64,000 nucleotides of DNA from Buttiauxella sp. B2 (GCF_006376615.1 NZ_VEXQ01000001.1:186001-250000), one strand, 5' to 3'. Positions 56,122 through 64,000 are shown, numbered from the stretch's first letter. A program made the numbers and translations. Notes: a model not told the origin generated them from the letters alone.

Positions 56122-57495
56122 ATGCAGAAGTACGTTATTGAAGCCCGCCAGTTACTCGGACTGGCGATACCCGTGATCCTCGCGCAAATTGCACAAACCT
56201 CAATGGGTTTTGTCGATACCGTCATGGCCGGTGGTTATAGCGCAACCGATATGGCCGCTGTAGCAATCGGTACATCCATCTGGCTACCAGCCATTCTCTT
56301 TGGCCATGGCTTGCTGATGGCGCTGACGCCAACCGTTGCGCAACTCAACGGTTCAGGTCGCCGTGAACGCATCACCCATCAGATTCGCCAGGGCTTCTGG
56401 CTCGCGGGTATTGTCTCCGCGCTTATCATGGTCGTGTTATGGAACGCGGGTCATATCATCCATGCGATGAAAAATATCGACCCACAACTGGCTGATAAAG
56501 CCGTGGGCTATCTGCGCGCGCTGTTGTGGGGCGTCCCTGGCTACCTGTTCTTCCAGGTTGCACGTAACCAATGTGAAGGACTGGCGAAAACCAAACCCGG
56601 TATGGTGATGGGGTTTATCGGTCTGTTGGTTAACATTCCAGTCAACTACATCTTTATTTATGGCCACTTTGGCATGCCAGAACTTGGTGGCGTGGGCTGT
56701 GGCGTAGCAACGGCGGCGGTATATTGGGTCATGTTCTTCTGCATGATTTCTTATGTGAAGAAAGCACGCTCAATGCGCGATTTGCGTCACCCAAAAGGCT
56801 TCGTGCAACCCGACTGGAAAGTGATGTACCGTCTGACCCAGTTAGGGCTACCCATTGCGCTGGCGCTGTTCTTTGAAGTGACACTGTTTGCTGTCGTCGC
56901 ACTGCTGGTTGCGCCATTAGGGATTGTTAATGTCGCAGGTCACCAGATTGCACTGAACTTCAGTTCGCTGATGTTTGTATTGCCGATGTCGTTATCCGCG
57001 GCGGTCACCATCCGCGTTGGCTTCCGTCTTGGGCAGGGTTCAACACTCGATGCTCAAACTGCAGCCTGGACAGGCATCGGCGTTGGGATGTGTATGGCGA
57101 TGGTTACCGCTATCTTCACTATTCTGATGCGTGAGCACATCGCCCTGCTCTACAACAGCAACCCGGAAGTGGTCGCACTGGCAGCTCATCTGATGCTGCT
57201 GGCGGCGGTTTACCAACTGTCCGACTCCATCCAGGTTGTCGGCAGTGGTGTATTGCGTGGTTATAAAGATACGCGTTCTATTTTCTTTATCACCTTCATC
57301 GCTTACTGGGTGTTGGGATTACCGAGCGGTTACATCCTCGCGCTGACCGATTGGGTAGTTGAACCGATGGGGCCGGCAGGATTTTGGACTGGCTTTATCA
57401 TTGGCCTGACCTCCGCCGCAATTATGATGATGCTGCGGATGCGTTGGTTACAACGCCAGCCATCGCTAAATATATTGCAACGCGCTGCGCGATAA
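56122..57495 (+). CDS. mdtK: MATE-family multidrug efflux pump MdtK
   Basis: MdtK (YdhE, NorE) is a cation-coupled multidrug efflux pump of the MATE family that exports fluoroquinolones, dipeptides and other compounds. Twelve hydrophobic helices run through 457 residues, the exact E. coli length. The two MATE repeats start with [23 protein letters not shown] (about residue 15) and near [20 protein letters not shown] (about 245). An AGGTG precedes the ATG. A strong terminator follows before the tRNA genes. It is divergent from ribC, as in K-12. Confidence 0.97.
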   Translation: MQKYVIEARQLLGLAIPVILAQIAQTSMGFVDTVMAGGYSATDMAAVAIGTSIWLPAILFGHGLLMALTPTVAQLNGSGRRERITHQIRQGFWLAGIVSALIMVVLWNAGHIIHAMKNIDPQLADKAVGYLRALLWGVPGYLFFQVARNQCEGLAKTKPGMVMGFIGLLVNIPVNYIFIYGHFGMPELGGVGCGVATAAVYWVMFFCMISYVKKARSMRDLRHPKGFVQPDWKVMYRLTQLGLPIALALFFEVTLFAVVALLVAPLGIVNVAGHQIALNFSSLMFVLPMSLSAAVTIRVGFRLGQGSTLDAQTAAWTGIGVGMCMAMVTAIFTILMREHIALLYNSNPEVVALAAHLMLLAAVYQLSDSIQVVGSGVLRGYKDTRSIFFITFIAYWVLGLPSGYILALTDWVVEPMGPAGFWTGFIIGLTSAAIMMMLRMRWLQRQPSLNILQRAAR

Positions 57496-57501
57496 TCCCT
57501 G

Positions 57502-57528
57502 ATAGCCGCCGTTATGGCGGCTATTTTT
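57502..57528 (+). terminator. Intrinsic terminator after mdtK
   Basis: ATAGCCGCC (57502-57510) pairs with GGCGGCTAT (57516-57524) across GTTAT, followed by five T. Confidence 0.93.
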
Positions 57529-57591
57529 CCATCGAGTTGCGCAGATGCTCAGCAAACAGGTGAAATATGGAAGAAAATTGCTGTTTTCCTC

Positions 57592-57620
57592 TTGCAAGGC
57601 TTAGGTGCTACCGCTAATAT
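57592..57620 (+). promoter_or_regulatory. Promoter of the valV-valW tRNA operon
   Basis: TTGCAA (57592-57597) and TAATAT (57615-57620) have a 17-bp spacer. The bases after the -10 (TCGTCCCC) form a GC-rich discriminator, as at stringently controlled tRNA promoters. Confidence 0.85.
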
Positions 57621-57648
57621 TCGTCCCCGTTGTCACAGACAACCCGAT

Positions 57649-57725
57649 GCGTTCATAGCTCAGTTGGTTAGAGCACCACCTTGACATGGTGGGGGTCGTT
57701 GGTTCGAGTCCAATTGAACGCACCA
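57649..57725 (+). tRNA. valV: tRNA-Val (anticodon GAC)
   Basis: The 77-base gene has an acceptor stem GCGTTCA / TGAACGC, a D-arm with AGCTCAGTTGGTTAGAGC, the anticodon loop TTGACAT with GAC at 57683-57685, a T-arm with GGTTCGAGTCC, and an encoded CCA end. It is the same as E. coli valV as far as I can recall. Confidence 0.97.
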
Positions 57726-57751
57726 TTTTAAGTTTTACCGCAGCAAACAGT

Positions 57752-57828
57752 GCGTCCGTAGCTCAGTTGGTTAGAGCACCACCTTGACATGGTGGGGGTC
57801 GGTGGTTCGAGTCCACTCGGACGCACCA
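57752..57828 (+). tRNA. valW: tRNA-Val (anticodon GAC)
   Basis: The second copy lies 26 bp after valV. Its acceptor stem is GCGTCCG / CGGACGC, the anticodon GAC is at 57786-57788, and the CCA end is encoded. D-arm and anticodon arm are identical to valV, while the acceptor and T stems differ. A shared precursor from one promoter is likely. Confidence 0.97.
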
Positions 57829-57914
57829 TTTCTTAGTAGTCACTTTCCGATTCAAAACTTTCGTTTCATCCAAAACAATCTTATTTATTACAAAATAAAT
57901 CCCTTCTTTATTTG

Positions 57915-58181
57915 CTATAAAGACAGCCCTAATAATCGATAGCGAAATTCTTTTCTTTCACTCTCCATCCCCACCACTCGTACATGTCGATTGCAAATAA
58001 ACCAAATCTCGTCACGGTCATTTGCCAGAATATAATAAGCATCTGATGTCTCTGACGGATTAAAGCACCCCAGTACGCGATACGCTGTTTCCATATTGAA
58101 CCCACTTTGCAGCGGCAGCGGTCTTGGTCCATTTTCAAGCTCTTCAATTCTCAAATACAGTCCTGGCTCAAGCCAAAGCAT
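57915..58181 (-). CDS. Hypothetical protein, 88 residues
   Basis: I do not recognise this protein. From the ATG at 58181, which has AGGA six bases upstream (TCACAGGACACATT), it has 88 residues: MLWLEPGLYLRIEELENG at the start, then a predicted compact alpha/beta chain with AYRVLGCFNPSETSDAYYIL and ANDRDEIWFICNRHVRVVG. It has no signal peptide or membrane helix. The open frame extends 13 codons further, without a ribosome site. It lies alone behind the tRNA genes, opposite in direction, in a region that differs from K-12. Codon use looks normal, so it is probably a real small gene. Confidence 0.65.
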   Translation of the reverse strand: MLWLEPGLYLRIEELENGPRPLPLQSGFNMETAYRVLGCFNPSETSDAYYILANDRDEIWFICNRHVRVVGMESERKEFRYRLLGLSL

Positions 58182-58337
58182 AATGTGTCCTGTGATTTTC
58201 ATATGCAGAAAATAAAGCATAGAACAAAACGTCAGGCAGATTCTAAACCCCTACCAGATATAAGATTTAGCTGAAAATATTAATGTTTCGGCCAGTAGCG
58301 AATATTCTGTATTAGCCTTCCCTCTGTATTCTCTCAA

Positions 58338-58345
58338 CTATACTT
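58338..58345 (+). promoter_or_regulatory. Sigma-S type promoter before the DUF883-like gene
   Basis: CTATACTT matches the sigma-S extended -10 element. It lies 31 bp before the start of a gene whose relatives (ElaB, YqjD) are stationary-phase proteins. Confidence 0.65.
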
Positions 58346-58375
58346 ATCTCCACATTTCGTTTTAAGGAGTTCAGC

Positions 58376-58624
58376 ATGTTTGATAAAGCAGCAGACAAAG
58401 TTAATGAAGCCGCCGGTACTGCCAGAGAGCTGTATGGCAAACATACTCATCGCCCTGATGACGTATTAAGAGGAGCCGCTCAAAAATATGCCTCACATGC
58501 CAGTTATGCTGTCAGGGATGCAACGGATACGGTCCGGGGCCAGGTATCAACCAATCCTATAGCCGGTCTGGCGATTGCAGCTGCAGTAGGTGTTGTATTT
58601 GGATTTTTACTGGGCCGTAAGTAA
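58376..58624 (+). CDS. ElaB/YqjD/DUF883-like membrane-anchored protein
   Basis: The 82-residue protein has a helical, charged N-terminal part rich in Ala, Asp and Lys (DKAADKVNEAAGTARELYGK) and a C-terminal membrane helix ending GVVFGFLLGRK. This form is typical of the DUF883 tail-anchored proteins ElaB, YqjD and YgaM, which bind ribosomes in stationary phase. It starts at an ATG with AAGGAG seven bases upstream and has a sigma-S type -10 before it. A strong hairpin (58630-58664) follows. Its exact family member cannot be named from sequence alone; I infer a stationary-phase role. Confidence 0.75.
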   Translation: MFDKAADKVNEAAGTARELYGKHTHRPDDVLRGAAQKYASHASYAVRDATDTVRGQVSTNPIAGLAIAAAVGVVFGFLLGRK

Positions 58625-58629
58625 AATCA

Positions 58630-58664
58630 GGGCTGTTAATTATCCACTATGATAATTACAGCCC
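58630..58664 (+). terminator. Hairpin after the DUF883-like gene
   Basis: GGGCTGT-AATTATC (58630-58644, one bulged T) pairs with GATAATT-ACAGCCC (58651-58664) across six bases. The T tract is absent, but the stem is long and ends the gene. Confidence 0.7.
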
Positions 58665-58717
58665 ATTGAATATCCGCGCTAATCATTAACGCCACAGCCA
58701 TTCATACTCTCTGCTCA

Positions 58718-59413
58718 TTAGCCGCAACCGTACACTTGCGTCCAGTTGTAGTTTGTAAAAGCCAACTGGGTTTGTGCTGAAACATCACCGTAATTAAACG
58801 ACTGTCGGGTGTGAAAATAGTCTCTGAAGCGTGTGGGAAGAAAATCGGCCTGGTAGCGCAAAAGCGTGCTGTGCCAGAAAGGTGGCGGCAAAGGAATGTC
58901 GCCATGTCTTTCACGCAGTTTCTCACTCCAGGGTGAATCAAGTAGCTGATGGGCAAAGGCCTCTTTGGCTATCTGGTTTTTAATGTCTGGTATACCCGCT
59001 ATCAGCAGTTGATTTGGCAATGCCACCAGCCGCAAATGACTAATGACCACCGTAAGATTTTTCGCGTGTTCCGTGAATGCGGCCAGCAGGAATGGATCGA
59101 GTGCCGCAATATCACTCTGCTGGTAGAGCGGCATCGTGATGGCAAAAAAAGTAAAATGCAGCCCATTAAAAGGCATGACATCGGCGAGTGAATCGTTACC
59201 TACGAGCTCGTGTAGCTCTTGCAAAAGCTGGCGCAATGGTTCAGTCAATGCAGGCTGGATACCACTGGTAATTGCAAGTTTATGCGGTTCATAGAAAGCT
59301 TCTTCGCGAATCCGCCTGATACCTGGTTGCATAGCCCAGGTTGCGAGAGTTTTCTCGCTCGTGCATGCATAAAGCTGCTCTAGTTCTTCAGAATTTAACA
59401 ATGCCACCTCCAT
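58718..59413 (-). CDS. 2H-phosphoesterase-like protein, uncharacterised
   Basis: I do not recognise this 231-residue protein by name. It contains two H-x-T motifs, HFT (His86, Thr88) and HST (His181, Thr183), each next to hydrophobic residues. That is the signature of 2H phosphodiesterases, which act on cyclic or RNA-type phosphodiesters. No signal or membrane helix is seen. The start is ATG at 59413 but GAGG is almost touching it; TTG at 59401 has GGAGG at a better distance. It lies 27 bp behind a DUF2164 gene on the same strand, so the two are probably one operon. The molecular role is unknown. Confidence 0.7.
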   Translation of the reverse strand: MEVALLNSEELEQLYACTSEKTLATWAMQPGIRRIREEAFYEPHKLAITSGIQPALTEPLRQLLQELHELVGNDSLADVMPFNGLHFTFFAITMPLYQQSDIAALDPFLLAAFTEHAKNLTVVISHLRLVALPNQLLIAGIPDIKNQIAKEAFAHQLLDSPWSEKLRERHGDIPLPPPFWHSTLLRYQADFLPTRFRDYFHTRQSFNYGDVSAQTQLAFTNYNWTQVYGCG

Positions 59414-59440
59414 GCCTCAGGCCGTATTCGGAACGGATTA

Positions 59441-59680
59441 TTAGAAAATCTTCTTCAGATCCATTTCTTCTTGAATCCGTTCACTCCATGCAATATGCAC
59501 TTTGATAGCCTCTTCAACGCCGGCGTTATATATCACCTTCCCCAATTCCTTAATGACAAAATCAGTGAAAAAGTCAGCGTCGAACTGCTCAAGCTTCAGA
59601 TCTAAATTCTTCTCGCAGTAGGCTACCAGCTTCTCGCGAATATCATCCGTCTCACCTACATTCAGTTTAATTTCAGACAT
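59441..59680 (-). CDS. DUF2164-family protein
   Basis: The 79-residue protein matches the DUF2164 pattern: a helix with LVAYCEKNLDLKLEQFDADFF, the FVIKELGKVIYNAGVEEA centre, and a charged C-terminal end. It is soluble and acidic. The family has no known function. The ATG at 59680 has a weak GGAA upstream. It is the first gene of a pair with the 2H-phosphoesterase-like gene, 27 bp downstream. The pair lies between the tRNA-Val genes and the melibiose locus, where K-12 has other genes. Confidence 0.75.
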   Translation of the reverse strand: MSEIKLNVGETDDIREKLVAYCEKNLDLKLEQFDADFFTDFVIKELGKVIYNAGVEEAIKVHIAWSERIQEEMDLKKIF

Positions 59681-60121
59681 TACATTTCCATATATCAGAG
59701 GGAGTTAGGTTAATGTAACGCCCTCAACGCCGGGCTTCAACATTAGTGGCTTCTATTTCTTTTTATCCTCTTCTCCTGTGCATGTAGCGTCTCTGGGGCA
59801 TTGAAAAATAAGGTTCACGCCAATAACGTCAACTGTAGCAGAACGCGTGATGGCGCTTATTCGTGAACATTTCAATTAGACAGAACTTCGCCGCGCTCAA
59901 ATGTTGCGTAGGGCATGTGAAGATGGTGCAGCATTTTTTATTAGATTTTTCATTCGTTAAAGCAACTGTTTGATCCATTATTTGAAAGCTATTATTGAAT
60001 TCTGGACTCTCGTAGAAATCCTCTCCGTTTTGGCAAGAGTAACTACCACCGTTGTCGACTGTACAATTCCCCCATTATGAAATTGGCCGCCTGAACGGTT
60101 AAGGGCATCCTTGCCCTGTTC
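59681..60121. other. Intergenic region without a supported gene
   Basis: These 441 bp show no gene, tRNA or repeat I can support. A frame of about 25 codons ending at 59880 (with AERVMALIREHFN) may be a gene remnant. A small hairpin AGGGCA / TGCCCT (60103-60118) follows the SemiSWEET gene on the minus strand and may be a weak terminator of the mel operon. Confidence 0.4.
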
Positions 60122-60379
60122 TCATTGTCCTGTGCGGTACTTGATAACCAAAATCGGTAAGGCAAAGAGCAGCGTGAGAAGATTGGCCCCGCTGATGGCC
60201 AGATCGTTAATAAGCAATCCGTAGAAAAACCACAGGGTCAGACCGCAAACAAACATCGCGTACATCAGTCCTGAGATCCCCTGCGTGTTGCGTGTGGTAA
60301 TGACTTTTATCGCCTGCGGTAAAAATGACAACGTAGTCAGGCTTGCCGCCATATAGCCAATCACCGATTCCCATTCCAT
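60122..60379 (-). CDS. SemiSWEET sugar transporter
   Basis: The 85-residue protein has three hydrophobic helices with the PQ motif in LPQAIKVITTRNTQGIS (near residue 21) and a second polar-helix region YAMFVCGLTLWFFYGL. This is the form of bacterial SemiSWEETs, which dimerise into a six-helix pore that lets sugars pass along their gradient. Its ATG is 2 bases after the melB stop, with AAGG inside the end of melB, so it is cotranslated with melA and melB. I know of no such gene in the E. coli mel operon. The sugar it carries cannot be read from sequence. Confidence 0.88.
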   Translation of the reverse strand: MEWESVIGYMAASLTTLSFLPQAIKVITTRNTQGISGLMYAMFVCGLTLWFFYGLLINDLAISGANLLTLLFALPILVIKYRTGQ

Positions 60380-60381
60380 GT

Positions 60382-61809
60382 TTACGCCTTCACATCCGAT
60401 GTTTCCGTTATGTTGATGCTTACCGGTTTGCTCGCAACAGGTTCACGGGGTTTACGATACTTATCCAACAAATGGATCTGGATTTTTCGCAGCATATCGC
60501 CATTCAATTTGTAGAGTCGGAAGTAGAAAACCAAAGTGATGAGGAAGAAGAGAGCAGGCAGCGCAATCATAATGAACTGCATCCCAATCACGGTACTTTC
60601 AGACTGAGCCACGTTTGGCACGTAACCGATGATGCCGAGCACCAGCGCGATAAAGAAAGCGGCAAATGCCGATCCCCCTTTCACCACCAGCGTTTGAACG
60701 GAGTAGGCAATACTTTCACAACGCACGTTGAGTTTGTACTCCCCATAGTCCACGGTGTCCGCCACCATAATCACCTGCAAAACCCAGAACAGTGCAGTAC
60801 CGACATTGAGCAATATCCCCGCCAGCGAAATAATCCAGACGTTGTGAAACCCGGCCAATGCTATCCACAACAGCACCCCACCGCCCAGAATAGGCAGCAC
60901 TGAAGCCCCCGCCCACAGCAAACGCCGTGACAGTGTTTTTACCAGACGAGGGAACAGGATGAGGGTTAACAGATTTGCAGCCCCCGCATAAGACATGTAG
61001 TACGGGAAAAGACTGGCATCGCCGATAACATAGGTAAAGTAATAAATCGCAAATCCGGTAATGATATTCGACGCGATGTTATAGGCCAGAGCCATACCCA
61101 ACAGGCAAGAAAGCTGATCGTTTTTGTAAATCAACGCCACAATTGCTTTTAACGTCAACCGGCTACTGTCAGCAGTGGCATCGCTGTCTGACGAGAAGAC
61201 CTCTTTAACATTACGCAGCGTGATAATGGTTGAAGCAATGAAAAAGGCAATCAGCACCAGAGTAAACATCTGGAAGCCGAATCCGCGATCCGCACCACCC
61301 ACATAGTTCACGAATGGCAGCGTAACGCCTGCGGTGATAAATCCTGCCAGGCTTGCAAAAAAGCGTGGGAATGGAACCAGTTGTTCGCGTTCACGTTTAT
61401 CCAGCGTAATTGTCGGCACCAGCGACCAGAACGGAATATCCATGATGGTGTAAGTCATCCCCCACAAGATATACGTGACGCAGACGAACACCACCTGGGT
61501 TGTGCCTTCAAAAAGATGTGCACTAAACAGCAAAAACAGCACGATGGAATTAGCAATAGTCCCTACCAGAATCCACGGCTTAAACTTTCCCCAACGCGAG
61601 CGCGTAGAGTTGACGATCCACCCCATTATCGGGTCGTTGATGGCATCCCAAATCCTGGCAACCAGGAATAGAGTACCGACAACACCTACCGACAAGCCCA
61701 CGATATCGGTGTAGTAATACATCAGGTACATGTAAACAATGCCAATAGCGAAATCTTTACCAAACGCCCCAAATCCATAACTGAGTTTTGTTGTAATCGA
61801 TATGCTCAT
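60382..61809 (-). CDS. melB: Melibiose:cation symporter MelB
   Basis: MelB imports melibiose with Na+, H+ or Li+. It is a GPH-family transporter with twelve hydrophobic helices. The N-terminal [20 protein letters not shown] carries the cation-site Asp19 region, [15 protein letters not shown] has the conserved Asp55 and Asp59, and [20 protein letters not shown] holds Asp124 and the loop. Length is 475 (E. coli 473) with very high similarity through the first 200 residues. The ribosome site is weak. It follows melA by 84 bp that hold a hairpin, and precedes the SemiSWEET gene by 2 bp. Confidence 0.97.
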   Translation of the reverse strand: MSISITTKLSYGFGAFGKDFAIGIVYMYLMYYYTDIVGLSVGVVGTLFLVARIWDAINDPIMGWIVNSTRSRWGKFKPWILVGTIANSIVLFLLFSAHLFEGTTQVVFVCVTYILWGMTYTIMDIPFWSLVPTITLDKREREQLVPFPRFFASLAGFITAGVTLPFVNYVGGADRGFGFQMFTLVLIAFFIASTIITLRNVKEVFSSDSDATADSSRLTLKAIVALIYKNDQLSCLLGMALAYNIASNIITGFAIYYFTYVIGDASLFPYYMSYAGAANLLTLILFPRLVKTLSRRLLWAGASVLPILGGGVLLWIALAGFHNVWIISLAGILLNVGTALFWVLQVIMVADTVDYGEYKLNVRCESIAYSVQTLVVKGGSAFAAFFIALVLGIIGYVPNVAQSESTVIGMQFIMIALPALFFLITLVFYFRLYKLNGDMLRKIQIHLLDKYRKPREPVASKPVSINITETSDVKA

Positions 61810-61866
61810 ATAGGGTACAGGGTCACTGTTGCCAGTGCCCTCCTTCTGTTATTAGACACGTCAGGT

Positions 61867-61885
61867 GCCGGGCATACTGCCCGGC
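61867..61885 (-). other. Hairpin between melA and melB
   Basis: GCCGGGCA (61867-61874) pairs perfectly with TGCCCGGC (61878-61885) across a three-base loop. It lies in the 84 bp between melA and melB and may set their expression ratio. Confidence 0.6.
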
Positions 61886-61893
61886 GTTCGCAA

Positions 61894-63249
61894 TTATGCG
61901 CGGTGCAACCACGCCGGTAGCCAGTTGCCATGCGCTGCAATCAGGTCGTCAACCAGAGCGTATATTTCTTCAATGCCCAACACCGCCGAGGTATGCGGAT
62001 CAAGCATCGTTGCGTGATAAACACGGTCACGGCTTTCAGTCAAAATGGCCTCAGTCAGCAGCGTCTGCACATTGATATTGGTTTGCATGAGTGCCGCGAG
62101 GTGTGAAGGCAGTGTGCCGATGCGCGTCGGTTGAATCCCATTGGCATCCACCAGACAAGGAACCTCGACACAGCATCCCTGCGGTAGATTTTCAATGAGA
62201 TTATCGTTGCGTACGTTGCCATAGATAACGCTTGGTTCACCGGTCCACAACGCGTTCATAATGGTGCTGGCATACTCGCACGACGGCTTGATATCAATCC
62301 TCTCGGCGGTTTTGTACTCTTCGAGTTCTTTGCGCCAGGTGGCCAGTTGCTCAACGCAACGTTTTGGATACTCATCCAATGGCACTTTATAACGCTCAAT
62401 TAAATCCTCGCGCCCAGGTTTAATAAACCACGGGGTATATTCAGCAAAGTGCTCAGAAGATTCCGTTACGAAATAACCCAGTTTTTTGAACATCTCGTAG
62501 CGAACGATATTCTCGCAACGCGGGTTACCATGAAGATTAGATTTTGGCGCCTGGCCTGATTCGTAAGCCTGCAACAAATCAGGGTAGATACTGACGTACT
62601 CTCCATCCGTGGTTTTTTTCTCAAGCGACAGATAAAAGGCCATATGGTTGATCCCGGCGCAGCGATAGCGCAGCGTGGCCGGGTCGATGGATAAATCTCG
62701 CGCCAGTTCTTCAGCCGTTCCCTGCACCGAATGACAAAGGCCTACCTGCTTAATCTGCGGGAATCGTGCATACATGGCCCAGGTATTCATCGCCATTGGG
62801 TTAACATAATTGAGCATTGTGGCATCAGGGCAGACGTCCATCATGTCCTCACAAATCTGCCACAAATGGGGAATGGTGCGCAGCGCACGCATAATGCCGC
62901 CAGGGCCGAGGGTATCAGCAATGGTTTGTTCCAACCCATGGCGTTTACACACGTCAAAATCAGTTACGGTACAAGGCTCATACCCGCCAATCTGGAAAGC
63001 AACCACCACGAAATCAGCATCCTGGAGCGCTTGTTTCTGGTCGGTATGGCAGGTGATTTTGCCGCAGGCGCCCGCGGAGTCCATCAGCTTGCGCACCACA
63101 ATGTGCGACTCCTCCAGCCGGGTTTCGTCGATGTCCATCAGAGCGATGTGGGCAGATTTCAGAGCGGGACGATGAAAAACATCTCCAAGGATATTTTTGA
63201 CAAAAATCGTGGAGCCTGCGCCGATAAAGGTAATTTTGGGTGCTGACAT
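61894..63249 (-). CDS. melA: Alpha-galactosidase MelA (GH4)
   Basis: MelA splits melibiose to galactose and glucose. It is a family 4 glycosidase, which needs NAD+ and Mn2+ and works through redox steps. The N-terminal Rossmann motif KITFIGAGSTIFVKNIL binds NAD+. The metal residues are in GLCHSVQGT (Cys, near residue 174) and GINHMAFYL (His near 205). The catalytic tyrosine region YFVTESSEHFAEYTPW is present. The 451 residues equal E. coli MelA. GGAG lies before the ATG at 63249. It is the first gene of melA-melB-SemiSWEET. Confidence 0.97.
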   Translation of the reverse strand: MSAPKITFIGAGSTIFVKNILGDVFHRPALKSAHIALMDIDETRLEESHIVVRKLMDSAGACGKITCHTDQKQALQDADFVVVAFQIGGYEPCTVTDFDVCKRHGLEQTIADTLGPGGIMRALRTIPHLWQICEDMMDVCPDATMLNYVNPMAMNTWAMYARFPQIKQVGLCHSVQGTAEELARDLSIDPATLRYRCAGINHMAFYLSLEKKTTDGEYVSIYPDLLQAYESGQAPKSNLHGNPRCENIVRYEMFKKLGYFVTESSEHFAEYTPWFIKPGREDLIERYKVPLDEYPKRCVEQLATWRKELEEYKTAERIDIKPSCEYASTIMNALWTGEPSVIYGNVRNDNLIENLPQGCCVEVPCLVDANGIQPTRIGTLPSHLAALMQTNINVQTLLTEAILTESRDRVYHATMLDPHTSAVLGIEEIYALVDDLIAAHGNWLPAWLHRA

Positions 63250-63375
63250 GTTATTTCTCCGTGGCGTAATTGAACAATGTCAGATTGGCACGCCCGATAG
63301 CGCTTATCTTCCCTCTTCCGTGCTAAGCATTCCCGAAAACTCATATTTTTTTCATTACTCGTTTAAATCTGAGGT

Positions 63376-63413
63376 TTCAGGAATTTATTGTCAGGAAAGA
63401 AGATAATTCAGGG
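63376..63413. promoter_or_regulatory. Candidate MelR sites in the melA/melR region
   Basis: TTCAGGAA (63376), GTCAGGAA (63390) and TTCAGGG (63407) recur with spacings of 14 and 17 bp; a fourth TTCAGGAA at 63501-63508 overlaps the melR ribosome site. E. coli MelR binds several related sites between melA and melR, one of them repressing melR. The match here is by repeat pattern only. Confidence 0.45.
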
Positions 63414-63520
63414 TTTAATGGGGATATTTTTTTGTTTAAGACCACAGAACCCACAGGATTTTGGGGCACTTTTCATCGCTTGTGCCACTATTTCTGATAA
63501 TTCAGGAACAGGAGAGAACG

Positions 63521-64000
63521 ATGGATCTCAACCAGACCCGCCTGCCACCCGACCCACATATGTGCAGCAGTACCGATAGCGCGACGCGAAGCCCGCTTTC
63601 GCTCTATTCTGAATACCAACGCATGGACATCGAACTGCGTAAACCACATTTCATGGAGTCCAGCCACTGGCACGGCCAGGTTGAAGTGAATGTACCGTTC
63701 GACGGCGATGTGGAATATCTGATTAACAATGAAGTTGTACAAATTAAACAGGGGCATATCACGCTATTTTGGGCCTGTACGCCGCACCAGCTCACCCGCC
63801 CTGGCAACTGCCAGAATATGGCAATTTTTAATCTGCCCATGCATCTGTTTCTTTCATGGCCGCTGGACAGACAACTGATTAACCATGTCACCCACGGTAT
63901 GGTTATCAAATCGTTGGCAGCTCAGCAGCTCAGCCCTTTTGAAGTCCAGCGTTGGCAACTGGAGCTAAATAGCCCCAACGAGCAAATCCGCCAGTTAGCT
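63521..64000 (+). CDS. melR: AraC-family melibiose regulator MelR (5' part)
   Basis: MelR activates melAB when melibiose is bound. The first 160 codons are present and the gene runs off the window. The cupin-like sugar-binding domain is visible: SPLSLYSEYQRMDIEL near residue 25, ESSHWHGQVEVNVPFDGDVE-like SHWHGQVEVNVPFDGDVEYL near 50, and WACTPHQLTRPG near 88. The AraC DNA-binding helices lie beyond the edge. AGGAG lies six bases before the ATG at 63521. It is divergent from melA across 271 bp, as in E. coli. Confidence 0.95.
   Translation, partial: MDLNQTRLPPDPHMCSSTDSATRSPLSLYSEYQRMDIELRKPHFMESSHWHGQVEVNVPFDGDVEYLINNEVVQIKQGHITLFWACTPHQLTRPGNCQNMAIFNLPMHLFLSWPLDRQLINHVTHGMVIKSLAAQQLSPFEVQRWQLELNSPNEQIRQLA

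Noticed and set aside
59840..59880. Possible gene remnant ending in AERVMALIREHFN
   Set aside because: Only about 25 codons without start or ribosome site; I cannot link it to a family.
1..64000. Search for CRISPR arrays, prophage genes, insertion sequences, integrases and rRNA
   Set aside because: None seen: no spaced identical repeats of CRISPR type, no transposase or phage structural genes, no rRNA sequence.

Overview
The window is chromosomal DNA from a member of the Enterobacteriaceae. Gene order and protein similarity follow the E. coli K-12 stretch dcp - ydfG - rspR - rsp genes, then speG, then ydgJ - rsx - nth - dtpA - tyrS - slyA - sodC - nemRA - rnt - grxD - sodB - purR - cfa - ribC - mdtK - valV/valW. 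The species is not E. coli: some standard neighbours are missing and four blocks absent from the K-12 arrangement are present. A lower-GC environmental genus such as Buttiauxella would fit, but I cannot prove the genus from this sequence.

Layout. 1-2.2 kb: the 3' end of a yciA-type thioesterase gene, then dcp. 2.2-8.1 kb: a purine-salvage/catabolism operon, guaD-xdhA-xdhB-xdhC, reading toward dcp and sitting between dcp and ydfG. 8.4-15.3 kb: ydfG, then the regulator rspR facing the rspA-rspB-ydfJ-ydfI sugar-acid genes. 15.5-18.7 kb: ynfA, ynfB, speG, ydgJ, ydgK. 18.8-25.0 kb: the Rsx electron-transport complex (rsxABCDGE) with nth. 25.6-33.3 kb: dtpA, gstA, pdxY, tyrS, pdxH, mliC, anmK, slyB. 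33.4-38.9 kb: slyA, the ydhIJK efflux operon, sodC, ydhF, ydhL. 39.1-40.7 kb: an isolated eptA-family lipid A phosphoethanolamine transferase. 40.8-46.2 kb: nemR-nemA-gloA, rnt, grxD, mepH, sodB and the 29-residue gene ynhF. 46.5-51.2 kb: purR, punR/punC, cfa. 51.4-55.1 kb: an inserted beta-glucoside module (PTS EIIC, 6-phospho-beta-glucosidase, LacI-type regulator) ended by a REP-like inverted pair. 55.3-57.8 kb: ribC, mdtK and two tRNA-Val(GAC) genes. 57.9-59.7 kb: small stress/unknown genes, including a DUF2164 protein paired with a 2H-phosphoesterase-like protein. 60.1-64 kb: a melibiose locus, melA-melB plus a SemiSWEET gene, with divergent melR cut by the window edge.

How the genes work together. 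Purine metabolism recurs. guaD and xdhABC would take guanine through xanthine to urate, punC exports or transports purine nucleosides under punR, and purR lies in the same window. Two PurR-type operators stand upstream of guaD and one upstream of purR. Oxidative and electrophile defence is also well represented: sodB, sodC, Rsx, nth, nemRA-gloA, grxD, slyA, gstA. Recognisable regulatory sites include a PhoP box (slyB), SlyA boxes (slyA, and a near match at ydfG), a PmrA-like box (eptA), NemR boxes, a two-promoter cfa region with a terminator-like leader hairpin, and LacI/CRP sites before the PTS operon.

Most of the window is conserved core genome. The points most worth a second look are the dual PurR sites on a catabolic operon, the SemiSWEET gene 2 bp behind melB, the orphan eptA with its own PmrA-like box, the terminator between nemR and nemA followed by a shortened NemR site, the cfa leader hairpin, and the uncharacterised DUF2164/2H pair.
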